From NCBI RefSeq assembly GCF_019968905.1, contig NZ_CP079946.1, positions 1,488,001-1,552,000 on the forward strand: a DNA stretch of 64,000 nucleotides, read 5' to 3'. Positions 35,273-45,846 of the stretch are shown in pieces. How positions within the stretch are numbered: position 1 is the first letter of the stretch; each line of letters starts with the position of its first letter. The DNA comes from Corallococcus sp. EGB (lineage in GTDB: Bacteria > Myxococcota > Myxococcia > Myxococcales > Myxococcaceae). A program made the position numbers and the translations under genes. A model generated the notes under the pieces. That model was not told the origin of the DNA, made no database searches, and saw only the letters and a list, made by a program, of their open reading frames with translations.

Positions 35273-36646
35273 TCAGTTCGCCTCGGTGAGGGTGACGCGG
35301 AGGTGCTGGGACAGGGGCGTGCCGTAGCGGGACGGGGGCACGCGGCGCACGGTCTTGTCGGTGTCCAGGGTCCACTCGGGGGCGCCCTGGTGGGGGCCCA
35401 CGGCGGGCTCTTCATCCAGCTCCGTGCCCACGTCCCACAGGTACACCTTGGACGTGACATCGCCCGTCACGGGGGCGTTGGCCTTGTCGAACAGCGCGAT
35501 GCCCTGCTCGTCGGTGCCGAAGAACCAATCGTTGGACTGGCCGAACATGGTCGCGAAGGACAGCCGGTCCGCGGGGCGCGCCGTCACGGTGAACTCGTAG
35601 GCGTGGCCCGGCAGGAGGGGACCGGGCGAGGACGCATCCACGGGCGTGGTGAAGGTGCCCGACGCGCTTACGCCGTTGGGCGGCGTCGAGGCGAGGGCGT
35701 TGGCCAGCCGGGCCGTGTCGCCCGTCTCCGCGAGTGCCTCCAATCCCTGTCCCCGGTCCGGCGCGCCCTCCGTGAAGAGCGGCGCGGCGGCGTGGTGCAC
35801 GGCGAAGACGCCCGGTGACAGCGGCGTGGCCACGCCATTGAGCGGCGTGAGCCACGTGTGGAGCGCGGTGGGGTCTCCGGTCTCCGCGAGCGCCTCCAAG
35901 CCCAGTCCACGGTCCTCCTGTCCCTCCGTGAAGAGGGGTTCGTTGCCCGCGCCCACCACCCAGACGCCCGGGGAGATGCGGACGGGCTTGATGCCCTCGG
36001 AGGTGCTGAGGGTGTTGCGGTCGTCGGAGACGTTGCTGATGCGCACCGTGAAGCGGTGCGTGGCCGCGTCGTGGGCCAGTTGCACGCGGATCATCAACGC
36101 GAGCGCGGGCAGGGTGAACGTCTGGCCGTTGCTGAGCACGGGCTGCGTGCCCACGCGCCGCACCCTGGGCGTGCTGTCCTTGAGGCCCGGGCCATCCGTG
36201 GCGGTCGCCTGCTTCGGGCCGGTGTGCGCGCCCACGGCGGGTTCCTCGTCCACCTCCGTGCCCGCGTCCCAGAGGATGACCTGTGAGGTGATGTCGCCGG
36301 CCAGCGGCTGCCCGTCGGCGGAGTAGAGCGGAATGCCCCGGGGCTCCGTGCCGAAGAACCAGTCGTTGGACGCCGCGAACATGGCGGCGAAGGAGAGCCG
36401 GTGGGTGCGGCCCGCGGTGAAGCTGAACTCGTAAGTGTCGCCCGGGGCGAGCGGGCCTGGTGAGGTGCCGCTCACCTTCGTGTCGAACCGGCCGGACTTG
36501 AGGTTCTGGAAGGGCGCCACGTTCTCGATGCGCACGCGGAAGCGCCGGGAGGACGGGTCGGTGTCGTCGCCGGAGTTGCAGGCGGACAGGGTGAGCAGGC
36601 CCAGCGCGGCGCAGGCGGCGCCACCACGGAAGGAGCGGATGGACAT
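35273..36646 (-). CDS. Spondin-domain lipoprotein with internal duplication
   Basis: The 457-residue protein has a lipoprotein signal with lipobox L-S-A-C (Cys23). Two spondin-like modules follow (about 30-160 and 190-457). Each has S-N-D-W-F-F-G-T and then W-D-x-G-T-E-x-D-E-E-P-A-V-G-x-H, the hallmarks of bacterial Spondin_N domains. Inside the second module a segment with P-L-F-T-E-G-x-x-D-R-G-x-G-L-E-A-L-A-E-T-G-D occurs twice in tandem. Spondin-domain proteins mediate adhesion in animals; in bacteria the role is unknown. Start 36646 is preferred because GGAG precedes it; ATG at 36661 is possible. Confidence 0.85.
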   Translation of the reverse strand: MSIRSFRGGAACAALGLLTLSACNSGDDTDPSSRRFRVRIENVAPFQNLKSGRFDTKVSGTSPGPLAPGDTYEFSFTAGRTHRLSFAAMFAASNDWFFGTEPRGIPLYSADGQPLAGDITSQVILWDAGTEVDEEPAVGAHTGPKQATATDGPGLKDSTPRVRRVGTQPVLSNGQTFTLPALALMIRVQLAHDAATHRFTVRISNVSDDRNTLSTSEGIKPVRISPGVWVVGAGNEPLFTEGQEDRGLGLEALAETGDPTALHTWLTPLNGVATPLSPGVFAVHHAAAPLFTEGAPDRGQGLEALAETGDTARLANALASTPPNGVSASGTFTTPVDASSPGPLLPGHAYEFTVTARPADRLSFATMFGQSNDWFFGTDEQGIALFDKANAPVTGDVTSKVYLWDVGTELDEEPAVGPHQGAPEWTLDTDKTVRRVPPSRYGTPLSQHLRVTLTEAN

Positions 36647-36698
36647 GGACGGAGTCTCCATGGGCCTCGCGGAAATGCGAAGCCCGGCATTGCTCCCT

Positions 36699-38291
36699 CT
36701 ACGCGCTGGGGCTGTTGGCGGTTACGTCCGGTGCGGATGGGATTGGCCGCGCGGTGGGGCGGGGCAGGAGGGGCGTCAGGAATTGCACCAGCGCCGCGAG
36801 GTCGCCTGGCCGGGACGCGTGTCCCACGTAGCCGTCCGGGCGCACCAGGATGAGCGCATCCCTTCCAGGGACCACGTCGTAGGCGTGGTGCGCGTGGCCG
36901 TCCCTGTCGGACAGGGCCCCGGGGATGGGAGCCGCGCCCTTCCCGAGGATGCGGACGACGCGGACGGATTCGTGGGCCCACGCCTCGACCTCCGGGTGCG
37001 CGGCTCCAAAGGCGAGCAGCGTCCAGTGGGGGCCGCGAAACCTGTCCGACAGTCGGACAGGTTTTCCGTGTGCCTCCGCGCAGGGCGCGTCCGGGGCGCG
37101 GTCTCCCGCCTGTACGCGGGCCGTGTCGCCGGGGACTGCCGGGGCGAGCGGGCCGCCTCGATAGCTCAAGCCCAGTTGCCGCAGCTCGTCGCCGCGGTTC
37201 AGGGCCTTCATGCGTCCCTGCCGCATGCCGTCGAACAGCTTCGAGGACAGCCCGAGCACCCGGGCGGCGATGGGCAGCCGCTCCGCCTCGTAGGTGTCGA
37301 GCAGGGCTGGAGTCGCGCCCTGGAGCACGTGGCCCAGCTTCCAGCCCAGGTTGTAGGCGTCCTGCACGCCGGTGTTGAGCCCCTGGCCTCCAGTGGGAGG
37401 GTGCACGTGCGCGGCGTCGCCCATGATGAACACGCGGCCCACGCGGTAGCGGTCCGCCATGCGCACGTTGGGGCGGTACACGGACAACCAGCTCGCGTCA
37501 TGCAGGCGCACGGCCCGGCCCGGGCGCGCGGCCTCCTGGATGCGCTGATGGAGCGCGGCCTCGGTGAGCTCCGGCATGACGCCACCGGGCTTCACCTGGA
37601 GGGCGAGCTGGAAGTGGTTCGTGCCGGGCAGCGGGCACAGCGCCACCACGCCGCCCTTCGCGAAGGGCCAGATGTGCCAGTGCGTGTGGTCCAGGCCGTC
37701 CACGCGCACGTCGCCCACGACCATGCGCTCCTCTTCGAGCGTGACGCCGTTGAAGGCCAGGCCCAGCTCCTTGCGCACGCGGCTGTGTCCACCATCCGCG
37801 CCGACCAGGTACTCCGCGCGGACGGTCTCCTCCGCGCCGTCGCGGGTGAGCGTGGCGGTGACACCGGCGGTGTCCTGGGTGAAGCGGGTGAGGGCGGCGC
37901 CGAACTCCACCGTGACACCCAGCGATGCCAGCCGGTCGCGCAGGATTCCCTCGGTACGAGCCTGCGGCACGAGCCAGGGATTGGCGTGGGGCACGTCCGG
38001 GGTCGCGGCGCGGCGGGCCATCATGGTCCAGCGCCCCACGACGAAGCGCCGCCAGTGGAGGCGGAGGCTGGGATAGGGATTGCCCGCGGCGAGCACGGCG
38101 TCGAGCACGCCCAGGTCGTCCAGCACCTCCAGCGTGCGAGGCGAAAGGCCCTTGCCGCGAGAGCCGACGAAGGGATGCGGGGCCGCGTCCATGATGCGAA
38201 CGCGGACGCCCCGGCGGGCAAGGTCGCACGCGAGCGTCAGGCCGGTGGGACCGGCGCCGATGACGAGCACGGGCAAGGTGGCATGGGACAT
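36699..38291 (-). CDS. FAD-dependent aromatic monooxygenase (class A flavoprotein hydroxylase)
   Basis: The 530-residue enzyme has the FAD-binding G-A-G-P-T-G-L-T-L-A (about 11-20), a D-G motif (V-G-A-D-G-G-H-S-R-V-R), and the second FAD motif G-D-A-A-H-V-H-P-P-T-G-G-Q-G-L-N-T-G. A C-terminal thioredoxin-like domain, as in phenol and pentachlorophenol hydroxylases, spans the last 150 residues without redox Cys. Such enzymes hydroxylate phenols or polyketide-like aromatics with NAD(P)H and oxygen. AGGAGA precedes ATG at 38291. The divergent TetR gene 106 bp away is the likely regulator. Confidence 0.88.
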   Translation of the reverse strand: MSHATLPVLVIGAGPTGLTLACDLARRGVRVRIMDAAPHPFVGSRGKGLSPRTLEVLDDLGVLDAVLAAGNPYPSLRLHWRRFVVGRWTMMARRAATPDVPHANPWLVPQARTEGILRDRLASLGVTVEFGAALTRFTQDTAGVTATLTRDGAEETVRAEYLVGADGGHSRVRKELGLAFNGVTLEEERMVVGDVRVDGLDHTHWHIWPFAKGGVVALCPLPGTNHFQLALQVKPGGVMPELTEAALHQRIQEAARPGRAVRLHDASWLSVYRPNVRMADRYRVGRVFIMGDAAHVHPPTGGQGLNTGVQDAYNLGWKLGHVLQGATPALLDTYEAERLPIAARVLGLSSKLFDGMRQGRMKALNRGDELRQLGLSYRGGPLAPAVPGDTARVQAGDRAPDAPCAEAHGKPVRLSDRFRGPHWTLLAFGAAHPEVEAWAHESVRVVRILGKGAAPIPGALSDRDGHAHHAYDVVPGRDALILVRPDGYVGHASRPGDLAALVQFLTPLLPRPTARPIPSAPDVTANSPSA

Positions 38292-38347
38292 GGATGGTCT
38301 CCTGTCGCGAGGACGCAGGTGGCTCGCGAGCGACGGAGACAAGAATG

Positions 38348-38361
38348 TAAGGGACTGCTTA
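38348..38361. promoter_or_regulatory. Candidate TetR operator
   Basis: TAAG-GGACTG-CTTA is an inverted repeat in the locally A/T-rich gap between the divergent monooxygenase and TetR genes, 37 bp before the TetR start. Size and position fit an operator that controls both genes. The arms are only 4 bp, so this is tentative. Confidence 0.35.
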
Positions 38362-38397
38362 TGTTGTCAGCTTGCGTTCCCACCCCAGGAGTCCGGC

Positions 38398-38994
38398 ATG
38401 CCGCGCGCGAAGCTTTCCCCTCGGAAGATGCCCACGCAGGAGCGCTCGAGAGCGACGGTGGACGCGTTGGTGCAGGCGACTGCTGACATTCTGGTGCGCG
38501 ACGGCTCCGCGAAGCTGACCACCAACCGCATCGCGGAGCGGGCCGGCGTCAACGTGGCCTCGCTGTACCAGTTCTTCCCCGGCAAGGAGGCGCTGGTGGC
38601 GGAGGTGGCGCGCCGGCACGCGAAGGAGCAGCGCGCCGCCGTGAGGGAGGTGCTGGCGACGCGGAAGTTCCGCACGCTGGAGGAGCTCATCCGGACGCTG
38701 GTGGCGATGGGCTTCGCGGCGCACGCGGTGAATCCAAAGCTGCACCACGCGCTGACGCAGGAGTTGCCCGCGCGACCGGCCAGGAGGTGGGACGCGGAGG
38801 ACGCGCCCATGTTGGAGGCACTCGGCAGCTTCAAGACGGACGTGCCGGATCCGGAGCTGGCCCTGTGGCTCATCGACACGGTGTCCCACGCGGTCATCCA
38901 CCGCGCGGTGGTGGAGCGCCCCGAGTCCCTGTCCCAGGGGCTGCTCCAGGAGGAGTTGGTGACGCTCCTCCTGCGCTACCTGAGGCGGAAGTGA
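38398..38994 (+). CDS. TetR/AcrR-family transcriptional regulator
   Basis: The 198-residue protein has a TetR-type DNA-binding domain at about residues 12-60 (A-T-A-D-I-L-V-R-D-G; T-T-N-R-I-A-E-R-A-G-V-N-V-A-S-L-Y-Q-F-F-P-G-K-E-A-L). The remainder is the helical ligand-binding and dimer domain. It is divergent from the flavoprotein monooxygenase, the usual arrangement of a repressor that responds to the enzyme's substrate. Confidence 0.9.
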   Translation: MPRAKLSPRKMPTQERSRATVDALVQATADILVRDGSAKLTTNRIAERAGVNVASLYQFFPGKEALVAEVARRHAKEQRAAVREVLATRKFRTLEELIRTLVAMGFAAHAVNPKLHHALTQELPARPARRWDAEDAPMLEALGSFKTDVPDPELALWLIDTVSHAVIHRAVVERPESLSQGLLQEELVTLLLRYLRRK

Positions 38995-39003
38995 CGCCCG
39001 GCT

Positions 39004-39882
39004 TCACCGCCCGGACGCCTGCGCGTCCACGGCGGCCAGCTCGTCCTTCGTGAGCTTCACCTCCGCGCCCGCGAGGTTCTCCTCCAGGTGCTTCACGGAG
39101 GACGTGCCCGGGATGGGCAGCATCACCGGCGAACGCGCCAGCAGCCAGGCGAGTGCGATCTGCGCGGGCGTCGCGTTGTGCTTCTTCGCCACGGAGTCCA
39201 GCGTGCTCCCCGGCTTCGCCAGCCCGCCTGTCGCCAGCGGGAACCACGGGATGAAGCCCAGGTTCTGCTTCTCGCAGTAGTCCAGCACCTTCTCGTGCAC
39301 GCGGTCGGTCAGGTTGTAGCGGTTCTGCACCGACACGACGTCCACCACCTTGCGCGCCCGCTCGATCTCCTCCACCGACACCTCCGACAGGCCGATGTGG
39401 CGGATCTTCCCCTCCTTCTGCAGCGCCTTCAACTCACCCAGCGACTCCTCCATCGGGACCTTCGGGTCGATGCGGTGCAGCTGGTACAGGTCGATGCGCT
39501 CCAGCTTCAGCCGGCGCAGCGACATCTCCAGCTCCTGACGCAGGTACTTCGGCGCGCCCACCGGGTGCCACTCGTTGGGGCCCGTGCGCACCAGGCCCGC
39601 CTTCGTCGCCACCACCACGCCCTTCGCGTAGGGGTGCAGAGCCTCCGCGATGATCTCCTCGCTGTAGTAGGGGCCGTAGGAGTCCGCCGTGTCGATGAAG
39701 TCCACGCCCAGCTCCAGCGCTCGGCGCAGCACGCGCACCGCCTCCGCCCGGTCCTTGGGCGGACCCCAGATGCCAGGGCCGGTGAGCTGCATCGCGCCGT
39801 AGCCCAACCGGTGGATGGGCAGGTCCCCGCCCAGCTTGAAGGTGCCGCTCTTCTCCGCGGGTCGTGTCGAGGTTCCGCTCAT
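39004..39882 (-). CDS. Aldo/keto reductase
   Basis: The 292-residue NADPH-dependent oxidoreductase has the AKR catalytic tetrad: Asp in [10 protein letters not shown] (with the catalytic Tyr), Lys in V-A-T-K-A-G, and His in [21 protein letters not shown] near the C-terminus is the cofactor-binding loop. The substrate is not evident. It converges with the TetR gene (9 bp between stops) and lies 66 bp from the SDR gene on the same strand, so these may share a redox role with the monooxygenase cluster. Confidence 0.9.
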   Translation of the reverse strand: MSGTSTRPAEKSGTFKLGGDLPIHRLGYGAMQLTGPGIWGPPKDRAEAVRVLRRALELGVDFIDTADSYGPYYSEEIIAEALHPYAKGVVVATKAGLVRTGPNEWHPVGAPKYLRQELEMSLRRLKLERIDLYQLHRIDPKVPMEESLGELKALQKEGKIRHIGLSEVSVEEIERARKVVDVVSVQNRYNLTDRVHEKVLDYCEKQNLGFIPWFPLATGGLAKPGSTLDSVAKKHNATPAQIALAWLLARSPVMLPIPGTSSVKHLEENLAGAEVKLTKDELAAVDAQASGR

Positions 39883-39948
39883 GAGTGCTTCCTCCGTGCA
39901 GATGAATGCCCCAATGGATGCAGGTGCAGGAAATGGGTTTCCCGCGCC

Positions 39949-40728
39949 TCAGGCCGTCCGGTACCGCCCGGCCAGGCTGTGGGTGGCCCCACGCAGCAGC
40001 CCCGCCTCGGCCTTCTCCAGGGCCACGAGCGCCTCCGCGGCCTCCAGCCCCGGGACGCAGACCGTCTCACGGCGCTCCAGCGCGACGAGCGACGCGGTGA
40101 CGACGTCCTCGGGCGACATGGTGCCGGGATAGCCGCCGTTGAATTCGGTGAAGGTCATGCCCGGGCAGACGACCTGCGCCACCACGGGCGAGTCGCGCAG
40201 CTCCCCCGAGAGCGTGCGCGTGAAGTGGACGAGGAACGCCTTCGCGCCCGCGTAGGTGGCCCGGTAGGGCAGGGGACCCGGCGGCATCGCGCCAGAGAAG
40301 GCGAGCAGCGAGGCCACGTTGATGACCGCGCCCTTGCCGCGCGCCAGCATGCCGGGCAGCGCCGCGCGCGTGGCCAGCATCGGCGCCATCATGTGCAGGT
40401 TCGCCAGCCCCTCCAGCGCCGCGGCCTCCACCTGCGCGAAGGGGCCGTAGCCGCCCACGCCCGCGTTGTTGACGAGCAGGGTGAGGTCCTCGCCCGCCGC
40501 GCGCCCGGCCACCCGCTGGAGGTCCCCGTGCTGCGTGAGGTCCGCCCGCAGCACCTCCGCGCGGACGCCATGCGCCGCCGTCAGCTCCGCCGCCAACGCC
40601 TTCAGCCGCTCCTCGCGCCGGGCGACGAGGACGAGGTCATACCCCAGCGCCGCCAGCCTCCGGGCATACACCGCGCCAATTCCCGCGGACGTGCCCGTCA
40701 CCAATGCTGTCCCTCGACTGCCTGCCAT
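39949..40728 (-). CDS. Short-chain dehydrogenase/reductase
   Basis: The 259-residue SDR has the cofactor motif T-G-T-S-A-G-I-G (about 11-18), N-N-A-G near 88-91, catalytic Ser in N-V-A-S-L-L, and Y-A-G-A-K (Tyr and Lys) near 160-164. The Arg-rich segment R-R-E-E-R after the second strand suggests NADP(H) preference. A short C-terminal extension after the Rossmann core is typical of the classical SDR subgroup that acts on aldehydes, ketones or acyl groups. Specific substrate unknown. Confidence 0.88.
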   Translation of the reverse strand: MAGSRGTALVTGTSAGIGAVYARRLAALGYDLVLVARREERLKALAAELTAAHGVRAEVLRADLTQHGDLQRVAGRAAGEDLTLLVNNAGVGGYGPFAQVEAAALEGLANLHMMAPMLATRAALPGMLARGKGAVINVASLLAFSGAMPPGPLPYRATYAGAKAFLVHFTRTLSGELRDSPVVAQVVCPGMTFTEFNGGYPGTMSPEDVVTASLVALERRETVCVPGLEAAEALVALEKAEAGLLRGATHSLAGRYRTA

Positions 40729-40922
40729 GCCTGCTCCTGGATGGGTGAAGAGGGGGCGCTCCCGTCACCCACGCATGAATGCTGGAGATGGCGACTGTCG
40801 CTGCGAAGCGCACGCCGCCGGGGCCGCACCCTCGGCCGCTGGGTAACGAAGGGCGGCCGGACGTGCAAGCCGGACCGCACGTTCCGGGAATCAAAACGCT
40901 GGGGCCTGCTCCCTCCGCGCGC

Positions 40923-42737
40923 TCAGCCCGAGGCCTTGACCGCCAGCTCCGGCACGTCGCGGAACTGTTGATGGTACAGCTCCGCGTAGAGCCCGCCCTT
41001 GGCGAGCAGCTCCGCGTGGTTGCCCCGCTCGACCACCGCGCCGTGCTCCAGCACCAGGATGAGGTCCGCGTGGCGGATGGTGTTGAGCCGGTGCGCGATG
41101 ACGATGCTCGTGCGGCCCGACAACAGCTGCCCCAGCGCCAGCTGGATGAGCGCCTCCGTGCGCGTGTCGATGTTCGCCGTCGCCTCGTCCAGGATGAGCA
41201 CCCGCGGATTCGCGATGACCGCGCGAGCGAACGCGAGCAGCTGCCGCTGGCCCTGGCTGAGCGTCGCGCCACCTTCACCCAGCACGGTGTCGTAGCCCTG
41301 CGGCAGCCGGGTGATGAAGTCGTGCGCGTGCACCGCCTTCGCCGCCGCCTCCACCTCCTCGCGGGTGGCGTCCGGCTTCCCGTAGCCGATGTTGTCCGCC
41401 ACCTTCCCGCTGAAGAGGAACGGCTCCTGGAGCACCATGGCCATCTGACGGCGCAGGCTCGCGCGCGTCACCTGGCGCACGTCCTCGCCGTCCACGCGCA
41501 CCGTGCCCCCCGTCACGTCGTAGAAGCGCGGCACCAGGCTGGCCACCGTCGTCTTGCCCGCGCCCGTGCGCCCCACCAGCGCCAGCGTCTGGCCGGGCTC
41601 CAGGCGGAAGGACACGTCGCGCAGCACCGGCCGCGCGGCGTCGTAGCCGAAGGACACCCCTTCGAACACCACCTGCCCCTGGAGCGGCCCCAGCTCCACC
41701 GCGCCCGCCACGTCCGGCGGCTCCGGCGCCTCGTCGAGGATGGCGAAGATGCGCTCCGCCCCCGCCAGCGCGGACTGCATCAGCGCGGCCACGGACGCGG
41801 CCAACTGCACCGGGCGGAAGAACTGCTGCACGTAGATGAGGAACGCCGCCACGCCGCCCACCGTGAGCTGGCCGCTCAGCGCCAGCGCGCCGCCGTAGCC
41901 AATCACCAGCGCGGTGGACAGCGTGGAGAGCAGGTCGATGGCCGGCGAGAACGCGGACGTGATGCCCACCGCCGCCACGTTCGCGTCGCGGTTGGCCGCG
42001 TTGCGGTCGCGGAAGCGCTCGATGTTCTTCTCCGTGCGGTTGAACGCCTGCGCCTGCCGCACGCCCCCAATCTCCTCCTGGAGATTCGCCGTCACGTCGC
42101 CCACCGTCTGCCGCGTCTTGCGGTAGGCATTGCGCGCCCGCGACGCGAAGAACCACGTGGTCAGCAGGATGGCCGGGATGAGGGAGAAACACGCCAGCGC
42201 CAGGCGCGCGTTCATCGCGAACATCGCGACGAGCACACCCACCAGCCCCAGCACGGACCCCAACAGCTGCGTCAGCCCCTGCGCGAAGAGCTGGTTGAGC
42301 GTGTCCACGTCACTGAGCAGGCGGCTCATCAGGTCGCCCAGCGGCCGGCGGTCGAACCACGACAGCGGCAGCTGCTGGAGCCGCTCGAAGAGCCGCTGGC
42401 GCAGCTCCGACAGCACGTGCTGTCCCGTGTGGCCCACCCGCCACGTGTGCGCCCGCTGCGACAGCAGGCCCACGGCGTAGACGACGAACAGCAACGTCAG
42501 CGTCCGCAGCAGACCCCAGCCATCCCCCGAGCCGATGTCCCGGTCGATGGCCCGGCTCATCAGATAGGGCCCCAGGGCCTGGCACGCGGCGCCCACCAGG
42601 ATGAAGACCCACGCCGCGGTGAGCGTGCGCGCGTGCGGACGCAGCTCGCCCAGCAGCCGGCGCAGCACCTTCCCCTGATTGCGCGCGCGGCCACCCTCCA
42701 GCTCCGCCATCGCCTCGATGCTTCCCGGGCGCCTCAT
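40923..42737 (-). CDS. ABC exporter half-transporter, canonical ATPase site
   Basis: The 604-residue protein has six transmembrane helices (about 30-320) fused to an ABC ATPase. Walker A is G-R-T-G-A-G-K-T-T, Walker B L-I-L-D-E-A-T with the catalytic Glu present, and the signature is L-S-Q-G-Q (Gly replaced by Gln). It overlaps its upstream partner by 4 bp. The partner has Asp in place of the Walker B Glu, so the two look like the consensus and degenerate halves of a heterodimeric multidrug-type exporter such as BmrCD or TM287/288. Substrate could be a drug, lipid or peptide. Confidence 0.9.
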   Translation of the reverse strand: MRRPGSIEAMAELEGGRARNQGKVLRRLLGELRPHARTLTAAWVFILVGAACQALGPYLMSRAIDRDIGSGDGWGLLRTLTLLFVVYAVGLLSQRAHTWRVGHTGQHVLSELRQRLFERLQQLPLSWFDRRPLGDLMSRLLSDVDTLNQLFAQGLTQLLGSVLGLVGVLVAMFAMNARLALACFSLIPAILLTTWFFASRARNAYRKTRQTVGDVTANLQEEIGGVRQAQAFNRTEKNIERFRDRNAANRDANVAAVGITSAFSPAIDLLSTLSTALVIGYGGALALSGQLTVGGVAAFLIYVQQFFRPVQLAASVAALMQSALAGAERIFAILDEAPEPPDVAGAVELGPLQGQVVFEGVSFGYDAARPVLRDVSFRLEPGQTLALVGRTGAGKTTVASLVPRFYDVTGGTVRVDGEDVRQVTRASLRRQMAMVLQEPFLFSGKVADNIGYGKPDATREEVEAAAKAVHAHDFITRLPQGYDTVLGEGGATLSQGQRQLLAFARAVIANPRVLILDEATANIDTRTEALIQLALGQLLSGRTSIVIAHRLNTIRHADLILVLEHGAVVERGNHAELLAKGGLYAELYHQQFRDVPELAVKASG

Positions 42738-44560
42738 GCCACCTCCTCCTGGCGCGGCGGCAACAGCTGCGACCCGAGGATGTCGTTGTACAGCTCGCTG
42801 GTGGCCTTCAGCTCCTCGTGGCGGCCCATCGCGGCGATGCGCCCCTCGTCCAACACCAGGATGACGTCCGCGTCCCGCACGGTGCTGATGCGCTGGGCGA
42901 TGACGAGCGCCGTCCGCCGCTTGTCCCGCATCAGCGCGTCCAGCGCGCCCTGGATGGCGGTCTCCGTGCGCGCGTCCACCGCGGACGTGCTGTCGTCCAG
43001 GATGAGCAGGCGCGGATCCGTGAGCAGCGCCCGCGCGATGGCCAGCCGCTGCCGCTGTCCGCCGGACAGCCCCACGCCGCGCTCTCCCACCAGCGTGTCG
43101 TAGCCCTGGGGCAGCTCGCGGATGAACTCCGCCGCCTGGGCCGCCTCCGCCGCGGCCTCCACCTCCGCCTGCGTCGCCTCAGGGCGCCCGTAGGCGATGT
43201 TCTCCCGCACCGTGCCGGAGAACAGCAGCGCGTCCTGGAGCACCACGCCCATCTGCGAGCGCAGGCTCGAAAGCGTCACGTCCCGCACGTCGTGCCCGTC
43301 CAGCAGCACCGCGCCCCCGGTGACGTCGTAGAAGCGGGGCAGCAGGTTGATGAGCGTGCTCTTGCCGGAGCCCGTGGTGCCCAGCACCGCCACCAGCTGC
43401 CCGGGCTCCAGCGTCACGCTCACGCCGCGCAGGATTTCGCGGTCGCTGCCCGCGTAGCGGAAGCGCACGTCGCGCAGCTCGATGCGGCCCTGCAACGGGG
43501 GCAGCGCCACCGCGCCCGGGCGGTCCGCCACCTCCACCGCCGTGTCGAGCAGCTCGAAGAGGCGCTGCGCGGACGCGCTCGCCCGCGCCATGCCGGCCGC
43601 GAAGAAGCCCAGCGTCATCAGGGGCATCAACAGGAAGGCCAGGTAGCTGTTGAAGGCCAGCAGCTCTCCCAGCGTCAGCCGCTGGTGGAGGATGCGCCAG
43701 CCGCCCACGCCCACCACCATCAGCAGGCCCAGGTTGGAGAAGAAGGCGACGAAGGGGAAGCTGTCGGCCAGCGAGTCCACCACCCGCAGGTTCTTCTCCT
43801 TCAGCTCCGCGTTGGTCTTCCCGTAGCGCGCGAGCTCCCGCGCCTCGCCGGAGAATGCGCGCACCACGCGCAGCCCGCGCAGGTCCTCCTGCAGCGTGGT
43901 GTTGAGCTGGCCCAGGAGCGCCTGCAGCTGGCCGAACAGCGGCCGCATCCGCATCATGAACCGGCGAAGCACCCACAGGATGGGCGGCACGGAGCTCAGC
44001 TCCGCCAGCGCCAGCACCGGATCCATGTAGAGCAGCAGCCCCGCGCAGCCCACCAGCATCGCCGCCGACGCGGCGAACTGCACCACGCCGCTGCCCACGA
44101 AGGTGCGCACCGCCTCCACGTCGCTCGTCAGCCGCGTGAGCAGCTGCCCCGTCTGCGCCTGGTCGTAGTAGCTGAAGGACAGCCGCTGGATGCGCGCGAA
44201 GAGCGCGTCGCGCAGGTCGAACGCCACGCCCTGTGAGGCGCGCTCCGCCAGGTAGCCCTGCAGGAAGTTGAACAGGCCGCGCCCCAGCGCGATGGCGACC
44301 AGGCCTCCGACCGCCAGCCAGACGGGTCGTATCTCCCCGCGCGCGAGCCCCTGGTCGATGGCGATGCGGATCATCTGCGGCGCGCCCAGGTTCGCCACGG
44401 ACACGAGCAGCAGCGACAGGAGCGCGCCCACCGCATCCACGCGGTAGCGGCGCAGATAACCCAATGCCCGCAGGATGGGCGGACGGCCGGATGCGGGTGG
44501 CGCGGACGTGCTCACGGAAGACCTGGACTCCTGCCTCCCCGCCCGGGAAGGCGCGCGCAT
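42734..44560 (-). CDS. ABC exporter half-transporter, degenerate ATPase site
   Basis: The 608-residue protein has a six-helix membrane domain and a nucleotide-binding domain with Walker A G-T-T-G-S-G-K-S-T, signature L-S-G-G-Q, and Walker B L-I-L-D-D-S-T-S, where Asp replaces the catalytic Glu. In heterodimeric exporters this marks the half whose own ATP site is hydrolysis-poor, paired with a non-consensus signature on the other half (L-S-Q-G-Q in the neighbour). ATG at 44560 has no clear ribosome binding site; GTG at 44515 lies 12 nt after AGGAG and may be the true start. Confidence 0.9.
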   Translation of the reverse strand: MRAPSRAGRQESRSSVSTSAPPASGRPPILRALGYLRRYRVDAVGALLSLLLVSVANLGAPQMIRIAIDQGLARGEIRPVWLAVGGLVAIALGRGLFNFLQGYLAERASQGVAFDLRDALFARIQRLSFSYYDQAQTGQLLTRLTSDVEAVRTFVGSGVVQFAASAAMLVGCAGLLLYMDPVLALAELSSVPPILWVLRRFMMRMRPLFGQLQALLGQLNTTLQEDLRGLRVVRAFSGEARELARYGKTNAELKEKNLRVVDSLADSFPFVAFFSNLGLLMVVGVGGWRILHQRLTLGELLAFNSYLAFLLMPLMTLGFFAAGMARASASAQRLFELLDTAVEVADRPGAVALPPLQGRIELRDVRFRYAGSDREILRGVSVTLEPGQLVAVLGTTGSGKSTLINLLPRFYDVTGGAVLLDGHDVRDVTLSSLRSQMGVVLQDALLFSGTVRENIAYGRPEATQAEVEAAAEAAQAAEFIRELPQGYDTLVGERGVGLSGGQRQRLAIARALLTDPRLLILDDSTSAVDARTETAIQGALDALMRDKRRTALVIAQRISTVRDADVILVLDEGRIAAMGRHEELKATSELYNDILGSQLLPPRQEEVA

Positions 44561-44680
44561 GATGGGCGCCCGTCAGTACCACTTCAAGCACGACGCGCGT
44601 CGTGAAACGGCGGTTGCGCGCCGCGCCAGGGCCCGTTAGGTGGGCCGCCTCCCCGCACACTCCGTCACGAGGTGAACGAC

Positions 44681-45715
<1,035 letters not shown>

Positions 45716-45846
45716 GCGGGGCGTGAAGCGGGAGGCGGCCGGGGCCTGGGTCCGGCGCCTCCGTCCCGGGGGCAGGTCCGCCGCCCCTCCGGACGATGCA
45801 CCTCATGCACGAGAACTTTTCTCTCCGCGTGGAGGCCCGCTCGCCC

